Shown here: piece after piece, positions 55,681 to 64,000 of the stretch
Layout: each line of letters opens with the position of its first letter
How positions within the stretch are numbered: position 1 is the stretch's first letter
From: Artemisia argyi
Lineage: Eukaryota; Streptophyta; Magnoliopsida; Asterales; Asteraceae
DNA length: 64,000 bases
Assembly: GCA_030686995.1 (NCBI GenBank)
Contig: CM060691.1
Location: forward strand, 86,425,055-86,489,054
Direction: 5' to 3'
Notes under the pieces: model-generated
The model's database searches: none
What the model was told of the DNA's origin: nothing
What the model saw: only the letters and a program-made list of their open reading frames with translations
Made by a program: the position numbers and the translations under genes

Positions 55681-57450
55681 TTACTCCTCATTTTCTTCCT
55701 GAAGACTTTTGAGAGATTCTGGCCTAAGGCTCTTCATCCCAAGTCGCGGAAGAATAAACTGAAACCTTTCTCGCGAAAGAGCCTTTGTAAAGATGTCAGC
55801 CAGTTGAAACTCTGTCCTCACAAAGTAAAGTTCCACTACCCCTTTCTCTACTTGTTCCCTGATGAAGTGATGACGGATGTCGATATGCTTGGATCTGGAA
55901 TGCTGGACATTGTTGCAGGATGGAGCAATGGCACTTCTATTATCACAATACATCAGAACTTTGTTGAAGACAAAGCCATAGTCCGATAGTTGAGATCTCA
56001 TCCCCAAAATTTGAGTACAGCATGAAGACATAGCAATGTATTCAGCCTCTATGGATGATATTGATGTACACATTTGCTTCTTTGATGACCAGCTTACAAG
56101 TTTCTCACCCAAAAATTGAGCACCTCCTGACGTACTTCGTCGAGTATCTTGATACCCCGCATGGTCAGCATCTGAGTAGGCCGTGAGAGCCATAGCAGTG
56201 TCTTTAGGGTACTAGAGACCCATGTGAATAGTCCCTTGGAGATACCTAAATATCCTCTTGACTGCTTCTAAGTGCTTTTTGGTAGGCTTGGATTGATACC
56301 GAGCACACATGCATACTGCAAATAGAAGATCTGGCCAGCTCGCAGTGAGATACATGAGCGATCCAATCATACTTTTGTATTTGGTTTGATCAACTGGTAC
56401 ACCAGCTGAATCATCACCAAGTTTGGATCTTTCAACCATTGGAGTGTCAACGGAGTCACTTGCATCAAAACCAAATTTCTTCTGGACGTCATTAGCATAT
56501 TTGGCTTGATTAATGAAGATCCACTTGGATTTTGTGAGATTTGCAACCCCAAGAAAAATGACATCTGTCCCATCATTGAAATTTGGAACTTGGAACTCAT
56601 TTCCATTGAGAATCGGTCACATTCGGTAGGATAAGAAGATGCAAATATGATATCATCTACATAAATCTAAGCGTGAAGCAGATGGTTTCCAGTCTTCCTA
56701 GTGAACAAGGTAGGATCAACGACACACTTGGTGAATTGGTTTGCTAGAAGAAACTTGGACAAAGTGTCGTACCAAGCCCTGGGTGGTTGTTTTAGACCAT
56801 AGAGAGCTTTCTTCAAACGATAAACATGATTAGGCCGTTCCGGATTCACAAATCCTTCAGGCTGAGTAACGTAGACCACTTCTTTCAAATCTCCATTAGG
56901 GAAGGCGGTCTTAACATCCATTTGGTAGACAATCATGTTACTACTAGCAGAATTGGCGAGAAATATTCTAATGGCCTCAATACGAGCAACAAGAGCAAAC
57001 GATTCTTCAAAGTCAATTCCCTCTTGTTGACTATATCCTTTAGCAAATAACCGTGCCTTGTTTTTCAAAACATCACCATGCTCATCAAGTTTTACTTTAA
57101 AGATCCACTTAAAAACAATGATCATCACACATTCCGGAGGAGGCACCAATTCCCATACATCAAGACGATCGAATTCATGGATCTCTTCTTGCATTGCTGT
57201 GAACCAACATTCTTTAGACAAATCATCTTTGAAATCTTTGGGTTCGGTCTTGGATAGAATGGATTTAAAGAAGCACCACAAGGCATCGATGGCAAGTTGC
57301 TTTCTTGTAGACACTCGTCGAGAGGGATTCCCTATGATGTTGTCAATAGGGTGATCGTTGGTCCATTTTCTAAGATGTTTGTGTGGTTGAGAGTAGTCAA
57401 CTGATGTAGTTGAGTTTGATTCTCCTGAGGAAGTTGCTTCATAGCTAGTC
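55681..57450 (-). pseudogene. Reverse transcriptase and RNase H of element 4, broken
   Basis: RT begins near 57314 with [20 protein letters not shown] and [19 protein letters not shown], continues to [19 protein letters not shown], and meets a TAG (56664-56666) just before the active site YVDDIIFAS. Pieces follow at 56606-56367 and 56439-56212 in different frames. RNase H (56193-55681) is open: [33 protein letters not shown], and [20 protein letters not shown], then [11 protein letters not shown]. Stops and shifts rule out function. Confidence 0.87.
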
Positions 57451-57513
57451 TAACATAATTTTTCAAGATGTTATTTTCATTAACTTTAAATGTTGTCACT
57501 TTATATATATACA

Positions 57514-57541
57514 CTAGTTATAATGCCCGCGCACGCGCGGG
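57514..57541 (-). mobile_element. Helitron 3' terminus (1)
   Basis: On the minus strand a GC hairpin (CCCGCG...CGCGGG, 57541-57526) is followed eight bases later by the terminal CTAG (57517-57514) and then T. This is the Helitron 3' end rule: hairpin, then CTRR before a T. The body would extend to the right; its 5' TC end was not found. It abuts the truncated edge of element 4. Confidence 0.65.
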
Positions 57542-58339
57542 TTTTTAAAATTCTTTTTTTGAATAATATATTTTTATTTATCAAAAAACAAATAATTTAA
57601 TCTTTTTTTGTTTTGTTTGATTTATTATTTTTAATTATAGGTTTTTATTATTAAAGATAATCATTTAAAAAGTTTAATCTTATTGTTAGTTGATTCTTAT
57701 TTATATTTTTTTTTATTTATCTTCTACTTGTGTAGTATATAAACAAAACGAATTTATAAATTTATAAATTAAAAAATAATAATTCAATTATTACCTAATA
57801 AGGAAACATTCTTTTTTCCGAAATACGAAAGTCCCCACTTGGAGTTTTGTTTTATTATATAAAAAAGATTAACAAATTTTGTTTTCTAAAAAAAGATATT
57901 TATTTTAACTGTACTACGGAGACAATACCGGTAATGATATGTGAACACAATTTGAGAGTATCTAAGTATATTGATGTTTTTTGATGTTAGTGTTTGTTAA
58001 TAGAACATTTGAAAAAATAATGTCGTTATTAGATGGACTAAACCCTTTTCATAATATATAAGTCTACTTACTAGTCTAGTTAGGATTAGAAACATTTCCC
58101 CCCCCCCCCCCCCCCCCCCCCCCCGCAATAATAGAAATGTTTGAAATTATAGAAATCTTCAATAGTTTTATCAAATTTTAACTTGTTCTACCTAGATATC
58201 CCCTGGTAGCCTAACTCTATATGGATCATGTGACCCGCTTGAGATAAAACACAGCCTAAATTAAGTCTTTGATAACTAAACAGGTATGTTTTGCTAGCCT
58301 ATGTCATACATATACTTAATATGTTTTGTGAATTTCATA
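57542..58339. other. Non-coding, AT-rich with a 37-C run
   Basis: A pure C run spans 58098-58134. Nothing coding is seen; it may be Helitron body. Confidence 0.5.
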
Positions 58340-59125
58340 GCTCGCAGAGATCGTGCCAGTAGTTTCCACTTCAGGATCTGGAAACTAAGAGTTGGTGCTC
58401 TTGACCGCGTCACAAAGAAGTTGAAAGCTTTTCCTAAGGTTTGTTACTGCTACTTCCCATTTTACTGGAACTAAAGGTGGCATTATTGCCCAATGGATTG
58501 GGATGGGAACGCATCAAAAGGTTTACGAGTTGAAACGGTTTGGGTTGGATTGACCTAAACACTTTTTATCAATTTTATGTATTTAAATTAAATGAACCAT
58601 CTACCTTCTGAAATGTTATGTATTGAACCACTTGGAGAGTTGGAGGAAATGGTGTTACAAATTAGGGTTTGTTAGATTAGAAATTGAATTGAGAAAAGTT
58701 GTGTTAGACATTAGGGTTTGGGTTTATAGCAACGGGTTAAAAAACGGGTATCTATTCGGGTTATAATGACTGGAAAATACAAATGTGAAAATAATTACTC
58801 TTTAAAATCCACGTTGAAATTTAAATGGTACTATCAGGTAACCTTGTTGATATTAAACATGTTTCATGGTTAACTTTGTTAACAAACAAGTAAATCGTTT
58901 AACACGGAATATTTCATAGAGTACGTGGTTCATTTATGACATTTACCCTAAAATTATCATAGACTATATTTTTGCATCAACAATAATAGAACGACTATGC
59001 CATTTGACGCAATTTCTCTATGCTATCAGCATAACATATATCGAATAATGTTTTATAGGTAAATGGTTTAAAATTTTCACCTCCATTGAAAATACTCTAA
59101 TTTGTGTTCATATATAGGGGGTAGG

Positions 59126-59160
<35 letters not shown>

Positions 59161-60112
59161 GTTTCACCTTTTTGGTAATTCATACTCAAAATGGGTTTTT
59201 CGAATGTTTTAATAATTTGTGGTGTCATTCTTAATTGATAATCAAACCAAATGATTAGCACACTAAGCCAATTAGCAAATATTGGATGTCTTCATCAGTT
59301 TTTTATAGTCATACCACTGCTAAATAAAATTCAAGAAATAATGCTATCAAATGGGTTCTAATTGTTGTGTATATGTATCTATGTTATCAACCAACTTGTC
59401 ATATATACTTTTAGTTCTTACTATTGTGATTATACTGTCTTAGTGTGATGTCTCTCGTGCAGAATGAATTGATAGAGCGATTCCTAGAGATACTAGGCAT
59501 GCGTAAGAAGTATTCTCTCAGATTCCGGAGACATAAAGTATGAAATTCAGAAAATAATTGTTTTTTTTGTCTATATAGTGACTATTAAAACTTGTAACGA
59601 GCTTTTAAACATCTTTTGCCTTGTAGATTACGCTTCCTTATGTGACTGACGAAAACCTAAAGATTTTAGGAATTAGAATGGTAAGTCTATCTTCTACACA
59701 ACTCAATTCACTTGACATGTTCTATTTTTTAGTTATATTTTCTTTCACCTAGTGACCCGTTTTGGCGGATCATAACCCAAATTGAACAGTTAATAAGTAT
59801 ACTGATCAAAGATCACAACATTTAGAAAGGAAAAAACACATTGGCATTATATTGTTGAGTTATTCTCGGCATAATCCAAGGCATCCATGGGGCATCCGTT
59901 CTTATGATGACTGCAACTTGGGATTACAGTCATAAAAACAAAGAATAATTTGCATTTTTATAAGTTTATAGAAATACAAACCTTATGATAATCAAATGCC
60001 TTAGAATGCTCTGTATAGCTTTCTCCATGTTTTTGTTTCTTATAAGCTGTTTAAATCTTTCTATATGTGTAGGGTCCAAGGACCATGATCCTGAATGCGT
60101 CAAGGTATCTCT
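58340..60112 (+). pseudogene. SAM-domain gene 3' end, four exons with intact splice sites
   Basis: Exon-like pieces, all joining in frame, are 58342-58440 (RVGALDRVTKKLKAFPK, donor GTTTGT), 59464-59538 (NELIERFLEILGMRKKYSLR, donor GTATGA), 59626-59679 (ITLPYVTDENLKILGIRM, donor GTAAGT) and 60073-60112 (GPRTMILNASRYL then TAA). Joined, the last three give a sterile alpha motif ending in the DxxLKxLGIxMGPRxxIL form typical of plant SAM-domain proteins; SAM domains mediate protein-protein or RNA contacts. The frame is open across all four, so decay is slight. No upstream exons or promoter are seen. Position between two Helitron ends suggests capture; a true gene end is the alternative. Confidence 0.6.
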
Positions 60113-60472
60113 AAAGCATGGAAAGCTTGGCTTGTAAACTTCTGTATCTTTCATTGTTGAGTTGCATATAGTGGCATAATAAGATTGGAACTGAATATCA
60201 ATTTGATGCTTCTATATAATGAGAATATCATTGCTTATTGGTACAACCAGAACATGGATAGCTGAAAATTGCTTGTAGTTATGATACAGATGGTTGTTTT
60301 TAACTTTGATAAATCCCTTTTTTGCCATCACTTTTGTTGCACCGTCTCTCCTGCATAATAATAATTTACTTGTAAAAAGCTTGTCCTTTGAGTTATTCTT
60401 TACATTATGTTATTAATGTTTTTGGTTCTCATCCTAGCTTCTGTAAGTATGGTAAACTCTTTTATTCAATTA

Positions 60473-60501
60473 CTAGCTTATAGACCCGCGGAATCCGCAG
60501 G
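60473..60501 (-). mobile_element. Helitron 3' terminus (2)
   Basis: On the minus strand a 7-bp stem with one mismatch (60501-60485; CCTGCGG/CCGCGGG around ATT) is followed by CTAG (60476-60473) and then T. It lies downstream of a helicase remnant in the same orientation, as expected for an autonomous Helitron. Confidence 0.65.
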
Positions 60502-60823
60502 ATTTTAGAGGGTTTTTTTATTAAAAAAAGGTAAATACGTGAATAAAGTAAGAAAGAACAACGAACGTAAATGTTACAAAATTTTCTTGTAACGGAACAA
60601 TAAGTTATAAATGACTGAAAGTATAAAATACAATGCTTGTAAATATATGTGTAATAAATGTTCATTGCCTCTTGATCTCCAATATGTTTATCTTCATAAG
60701 CAAATGTATGTAGTGACCATTCTAACACGTTAACAAAAGGTCCATTACGTGAACACCTAATAAGTTTAAAAAATATGTAAGTAAAAGAAGTTTGGGATTT
60801 ATAATAACTGTAAGGGAATAGAT

Positions 60824-60985
60824 CTAGTGAGAAGAATTTGTAGTGGCGTTCGATAGATTACCATCCGCATCACAAACGACAACCTTCAAACCTCCTTTGC
60901 TTTTGACATGAGAAACAACGATACATAGTTGTCCGTGTGTAAAAACAGGACGTGGTAGATAGAAACCAACTTTTGAAATACTTAT
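60824..60985 (-). pseudogene. Helitron Rep/helicase C-terminal remnant (PIF1-like)
   Basis: The minus-strand frame contains VGFYLPRPVFTHGQLCIVVS followed by HVKSKGGLKVVVCDADGNLS, the last motif block of the Helitron (PIF1-type) helicase, where the family has VGIYLPRPVFSHGQLYVAVSR. The upstream helicase and Rep domains are not recognisable. It ends about 320 bp before Helitron terminus 2, consistent with one decayed element. Confidence 0.78.
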
Positions 60986-62505
60986 GCTTATATACAATGA
61001 CCTGAAGACCAACTCAAAACACTTGTACAAATTCAATGTTCTAAATATTATGAAGTGACCCAACCAAAATTAAAAGTTTTCATGGAGTTTTGCATTCCAC
61101 AAAATAACCATAAATTATTTTCATTTTCTTAACAATTGTTGCCATAGAAATTGTTCATTTGACAGTGAATTGCAATTTAGCCCACGTCTTACTAAGTAGC
61201 AGCAAGAGATCATTAAGCGGCTAAAACCTCATTAAGAAACTAAATCCAAAGTCAAGACATTCTGTTACAAATGTTCCATATCTCACGACAACTAACAAAT
61301 TAACCATAAGCTTATAATTTTTTTAGAAATAGGCTTAAAAGGTCATCTATGATTTATGATACGTATATTGGTTTAGGAGTTTCGATTTTATAAAACTGAA
61401 CCTCAATGACATTTAGTTTTGGAATAAAAATGGACCCTTTTCTTTTGTAGCTGAAATTACTTGTTTTTTACTTTCTCTTTCTTCAACCCGTCTAACCCAT
61501 CCAATATAGCTATTAAATGGGTCAACAGGGTCAGATACCACCCATTTTGCCCATTTTGACTCCTCCATGTGCTTCCTATGAACTTGAGATGATGAACATG
61601 ACGCCATCTTCAATTTTTCAACCTGCATAAGCCAAAAGAAAGAGATCACAAAGATCAATTGCTTTAACTTTTGTTACAATTTGAGCCAATAGTCTATTTA
61701 ATAGGTAGTCAATTTTTAACGGTTTATTGTTTCAATACACTAATTTCTTCAATAATGTAATTTAAGAGGTTTTACGTATTACAATTATTGGAACTACTTA
61801 TTTTCTAACAAAGCTTCTTAATTTTTATTTCAATCCAACGTTTTATGTATAGTAAGATTTTCAAAAACTATATCCATTTAAAAATATATTTTACTTTATA
61901 ATAAAATGACGGGAGGTTTATGCATCAAAGTTTCCCTTTGGACAACTTTCCACCCAAGTATCAAGTGCACACATACCAAATGGTAAATCAAGACTTAGTA
62001 AGATCATATCAGTAGAAAGTTAACTGGTCATATATGAGTTTAAGTATGCGGTCAACGTCAAAGATAGTCTTGAATACGAAAAGTATGCGGTCAACGTCAA
62101 ACATTCGAGTAGCCATGGAATCACGGGTATTTTTAATGGAATTATTTATTAAGGAGTTGTGTGTGTGAATAATTTAACAAACAACAACGAACGTAAATAG
62201 ATTTATTATTTTTGAAGGGAATAAAAAGCAATATGTCAATGATGTGATAATAAAAATTGGTTTGTAAGTATTAAAAATAAACATGCATGTATCGTCTTCT
62301 CCAACTGGTAGATATGTTAAAGAGCAACGTCATGCAGTCAACATCAAATACTTAAGTACTACATGCTCATTTCGTGAACACCTAAACACGAAAAAAGAAA
62401 TAAAAGATAAAAATAAAGTAAAAAGGAAGTTGTTGATATAAAAGTTGCATCAGTTTCGACCTTATCCCTTTCTTATTTTAAAAGTCTCTGTAGTTAGATG
62501 AACTA
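60986..62505. other. Non-coding; probably decayed Helitron and intergenic DNA
   Basis: Bases 62041-62065 and 62080-62104 hold a direct repeat AGTATGCGGTCAACGTCAAA. A frame at 61413-61658 has no recognised motif and looks accidental. No gene is supported. Confidence 0.45.
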
Positions 62506-62514
62506 TAGAAACAT

Positions 62515-62811
62515 GAGGGAATTGCAAAAATCGTCCCTAAACTTTGCCCAGATTGCAAGTATCGTCCCAACCATTTGGAAAGTGCAGATATCGTCCCTGT
62601 GAGAAACCTTTGAGTAAATTTTCGTCCCTGATGGGGACGAAACATGCAATTTGGAAACTTTTGAAACTTTCGAATTATGCAATTTTCGTCCCAACCAGGG
62701 ACGAAAATTTGCTCAAAGGTTTCCCACAGGGACGATTTCTGCACTTTCGAAATGGTTGGGACGAAACATGCAATATGGCCAAAGTTTAGGGACGATTTTT
62801 GCAATTCCCTC
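62515..62811. mobile_element. Mutator-like MITE with long terminal inverted repeats and 9-bp target duplication
   Basis: Starts GAGGGAATTGCAAAAATCGT and ends with its complement. The arms pair for well over 100 bp with scattered mismatches, so nearly the whole 297 bp is a hairpin. It is flanked by TAGAAACAT on both sides (62506-62514 and 62812-62820), an exact 9-bp duplication as made by Mutator-like transposases. CGTCCC/GGGACG words recur inside. Confidence 0.87.
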
Positions 62812-62925
62812 TAGAAACATGGTATAAAAGTTATTGCAGTTGGTAAACAAAAAATTAAAAATTACACAAAAAATTAATAAATTATACACGAAATTTGATC
62901 ATAATGCTAATACTTGATTTAATTC

Positions 62926-63075
62926 GTAATAACAGAGCTCATTAACACATTAGACATTTTCTTGCAATGTAAAAAAGGAATTAGCTACTAAAATACAACA
63001 TGCCATCAAATTTCAGAAACTCTATTACTATATATTAGTAATAACAGAGCTCATTCACACATTAGACATTATATA
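62926..63075. repeat. Local direct repeat
   Basis: GTAATAACAGAGCTCATT plus CACATTAGACATT occurs near 62926-62960 and again near 63042-63075, about 116 bp apart, differing by one base in the middle. The origin is unknown. Confidence 0.7.
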
Positions 63076-63164
63076 TTCGTAATAAACTAATAACAGTGCA
63101 TCTTTGTTTTGCCTATCTTCGAGTAGCTTACAACATCATGCAATACAATTAACAGAAACGCTCA

Positions 63165-63456
63165 CACTTTTACCTCGGCTGCAACTTCCTTAATCTGATC
63201 TATTGTAAAAACACCAAAGCAATCATCATCTTTTACTGGATTTATTGCAGCTAATGCAACATCGTCGACACTAAAAAGAAGAGCCAAAATTAGATCAGAT
63301 GATGGTGACGAACTCAACAGTTTGGTGAAACTTGTGGTTGCATTTAGAAGTCTTTCGATGGGTTCGCATCTAAAATGAAGAGGGATTTCATATTCACCCA
63401 CCTTTCTTTTACCATATATAAATCCTAAATCTGGCCTTAGCACCACATCTCCTGTA
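63165..63456 (-). pseudogene. Exon-like open stretch, function unknown
   Basis: A minus-strand frame of about 94 codons (VLRPDLGFIYGKRKVGEYEI, then PIERLLNATTSFTKLLSSSP and DCFGVFTIDQIKEVAAE) is bounded by TTTTACAG/GAGATG and GCCGAG/GTAAAA, good acceptor and donor sites. I do not recognise the domain. It may be an exon of the same unit as the kinase-like piece to its right, which is upstream on the minus strand, but I cannot link them. Pseudogene is used because no complete gene is visible. Confidence 0.4.
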
Positions 63457-63599
63457 AAATCAAGACTAATGAGAAAACATCCACTTTCGTATCGTAGTCT
63501 TCATTTCTAAAGACATCAGGTGCAATATATCTCCTTATACCAGAAACATAACCAAGTCAAAAGACTTCATAAAACCAACATCTCTCTGTTTGCATACAG

Positions 63600-63870
63600 T
63601 CAACACTCTATGATACTTTAACTTCACAACATTGTAAAAGTGATTTGTGTGTGCAGAGAACATTCATTAATTTCAAAAAGAAAAAAGGCTCACATGTTGT
63701 GTCATGATATGACATGTTCGTTCCTTGTTTTACCATCTTTGTCACTTTCATTAATGGGCTTATTCCAAAGTCTGTGAGTTTGAGATACCAAGAATCAGCC
63801 CACAAAATATTTATGTTTTCTAAGGAGCAGTGGATGACCGTGCGATTTGACCAAGGCTAAGAAAACAGTG
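63600..63870 (-). pseudogene. Protein kinase fragment (catalytic loop and DFG)
   Basis: The minus-strand frame reads NRTVIHCSLENINILWADSW then YLKLTDFGIS, which fits kinase subdomains VIb-VII: HCSLENINIL in place of HRDLKxxN, and an intact DFG. The catalytic Asp and the Arg before it are replaced, and no APE motif follows before a stop at about 63608. So it is a degenerate or inactive receptor-kinase-like piece; the start would lie toward or beyond the right window edge. Confidence 0.55.
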
Positions 63871-64000
63871 TAATACAATGTAATAAAAAATGAGTTATTG
63901 GATATTAACCTATATATTCTTCTTTCTAGATGGATATCAACATACAAAAAGGAGCGCGAACGATGTGAAGTCGTGTAGCAAATTTGAGGGAGGAGCGCAA

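Larger units (their letters stand above)
51241..57450 (-). mobile_element. 5'-truncated copia element related to element 3 (element 4)
   Basis: Minus-strand order is RT (57314-56667 plus later pieces), RNase H (56193-55681), 3' non-coding region (55680 to about 51545) and 3' LTR (about 51545-51241). Homology to element 3 begins near 57450, in the linker just before RT, so Gag, integrase and the 5' LTR are missing. The 3' region shares blocks with element 3, including polypurine words at 54793, 54908 and 55091, and is split by a solo LTR at 52440-53983. Greater divergence from element 3 means a different, older copy. The exact LTR ends are not clear. Confidence 0.8.

Noticed and set aside
61413..61658. 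81-codon minus-strand frame
   Set aside because: No motif, no splice or promoter context. It contains common GGGTCA-type repeat words read as protein.
63600..63870. Active receptor kinase gene
   Set aside because: The HRD catalytic Asp is replaced (HCSLENINIL) and no APE region follows before a stop, so only a fragment is called.

Overview
This is a plant nuclear window, most likely from a composite (Asteraceae). That assignment rests on the retroelement types and gene families and is an inference. About two thirds of the window is transposable element. Only two host genes look intact: a P-class pentatricopeptide repeat (PPR) protein (13691-15115, +) and an oleosin with a long repetitive tail (49961-50746, -). 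Around them lie broken gene pieces: TIC62 (15680-16215), an NIN-like RWP-RK exon (18489-18638), alpha-tubulin (26257-26790), a SAM-domain gene end (58340-60112), and two exon-like pieces at 63165-63870.

Layout. (1) 1-12174: an Athila-like Ty3/gypsy element on the minus strand, with gag and pol separated by one in-frame TGA, a tRNA-Asp-type primer site and a 4.1 kb 5' LTR. Its left (3') LTR is cut by the window edge and has lost its U3 end. (2) 12175-17070: a possible MITE, the PPR gene, the TIC62 relic and a SINE-like piece. (3) 17205-24830: a hAT cluster. It holds an imperfect inverted repeat, two degenerate hAT transposase copies facing away from each other, a hAT MITE with a perfect 8-bp target duplication, and a Harbinger-type MITE with a TAA duplication. 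(4) 24831-28458: the alpha-tubulin pseudogene, a SINE-like piece and an AAT microsatellite. (5) 28459-48547: a very long Ty1/copia element (+) with Sirevirus-like traits, inserted in the microsatellite. It is itself split by a 7.76 kb gypsy element (33117-40875, -) that keeps gag and protease but has lost reverse transcriptase and the integrase core. (6) 48731-49675: a mariner/Stowaway-like MITE holding an Emigrant/pogo-like MITE. (7) The oleosin gene. (8) 51241-57450: a second, 5'-truncated copia relative (-) interrupted by a 1544 bp solo LTR with a 5-bp duplication AGAAG. (9) 57514-61063: two Helitron 3' ends, a Helitron helicase remnant and the SAM-domain fragment. (10) 62515-62811: a Mutator-like MITE with a perfect 9-bp duplication.

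The LTR pairs of the three long elements differ at under about 1% of sites (4/642, 9/1409, and 2 substitutions plus a 6-bp indel in 349), so the insertions are recent and close in time. I see no prokaryotic features, CRISPR array, rRNA or tRNA gene. The most interesting signals are small RNA or DNA structures inside the retroelements: a covarying hairpin joined to the gypsy polypurine tract, a TGACG-palindrome array next to the TATA box of the gag-protease element, palindromes at the TATA boxes of two copia LTR families, and paired hairpins in the copia 3' region.
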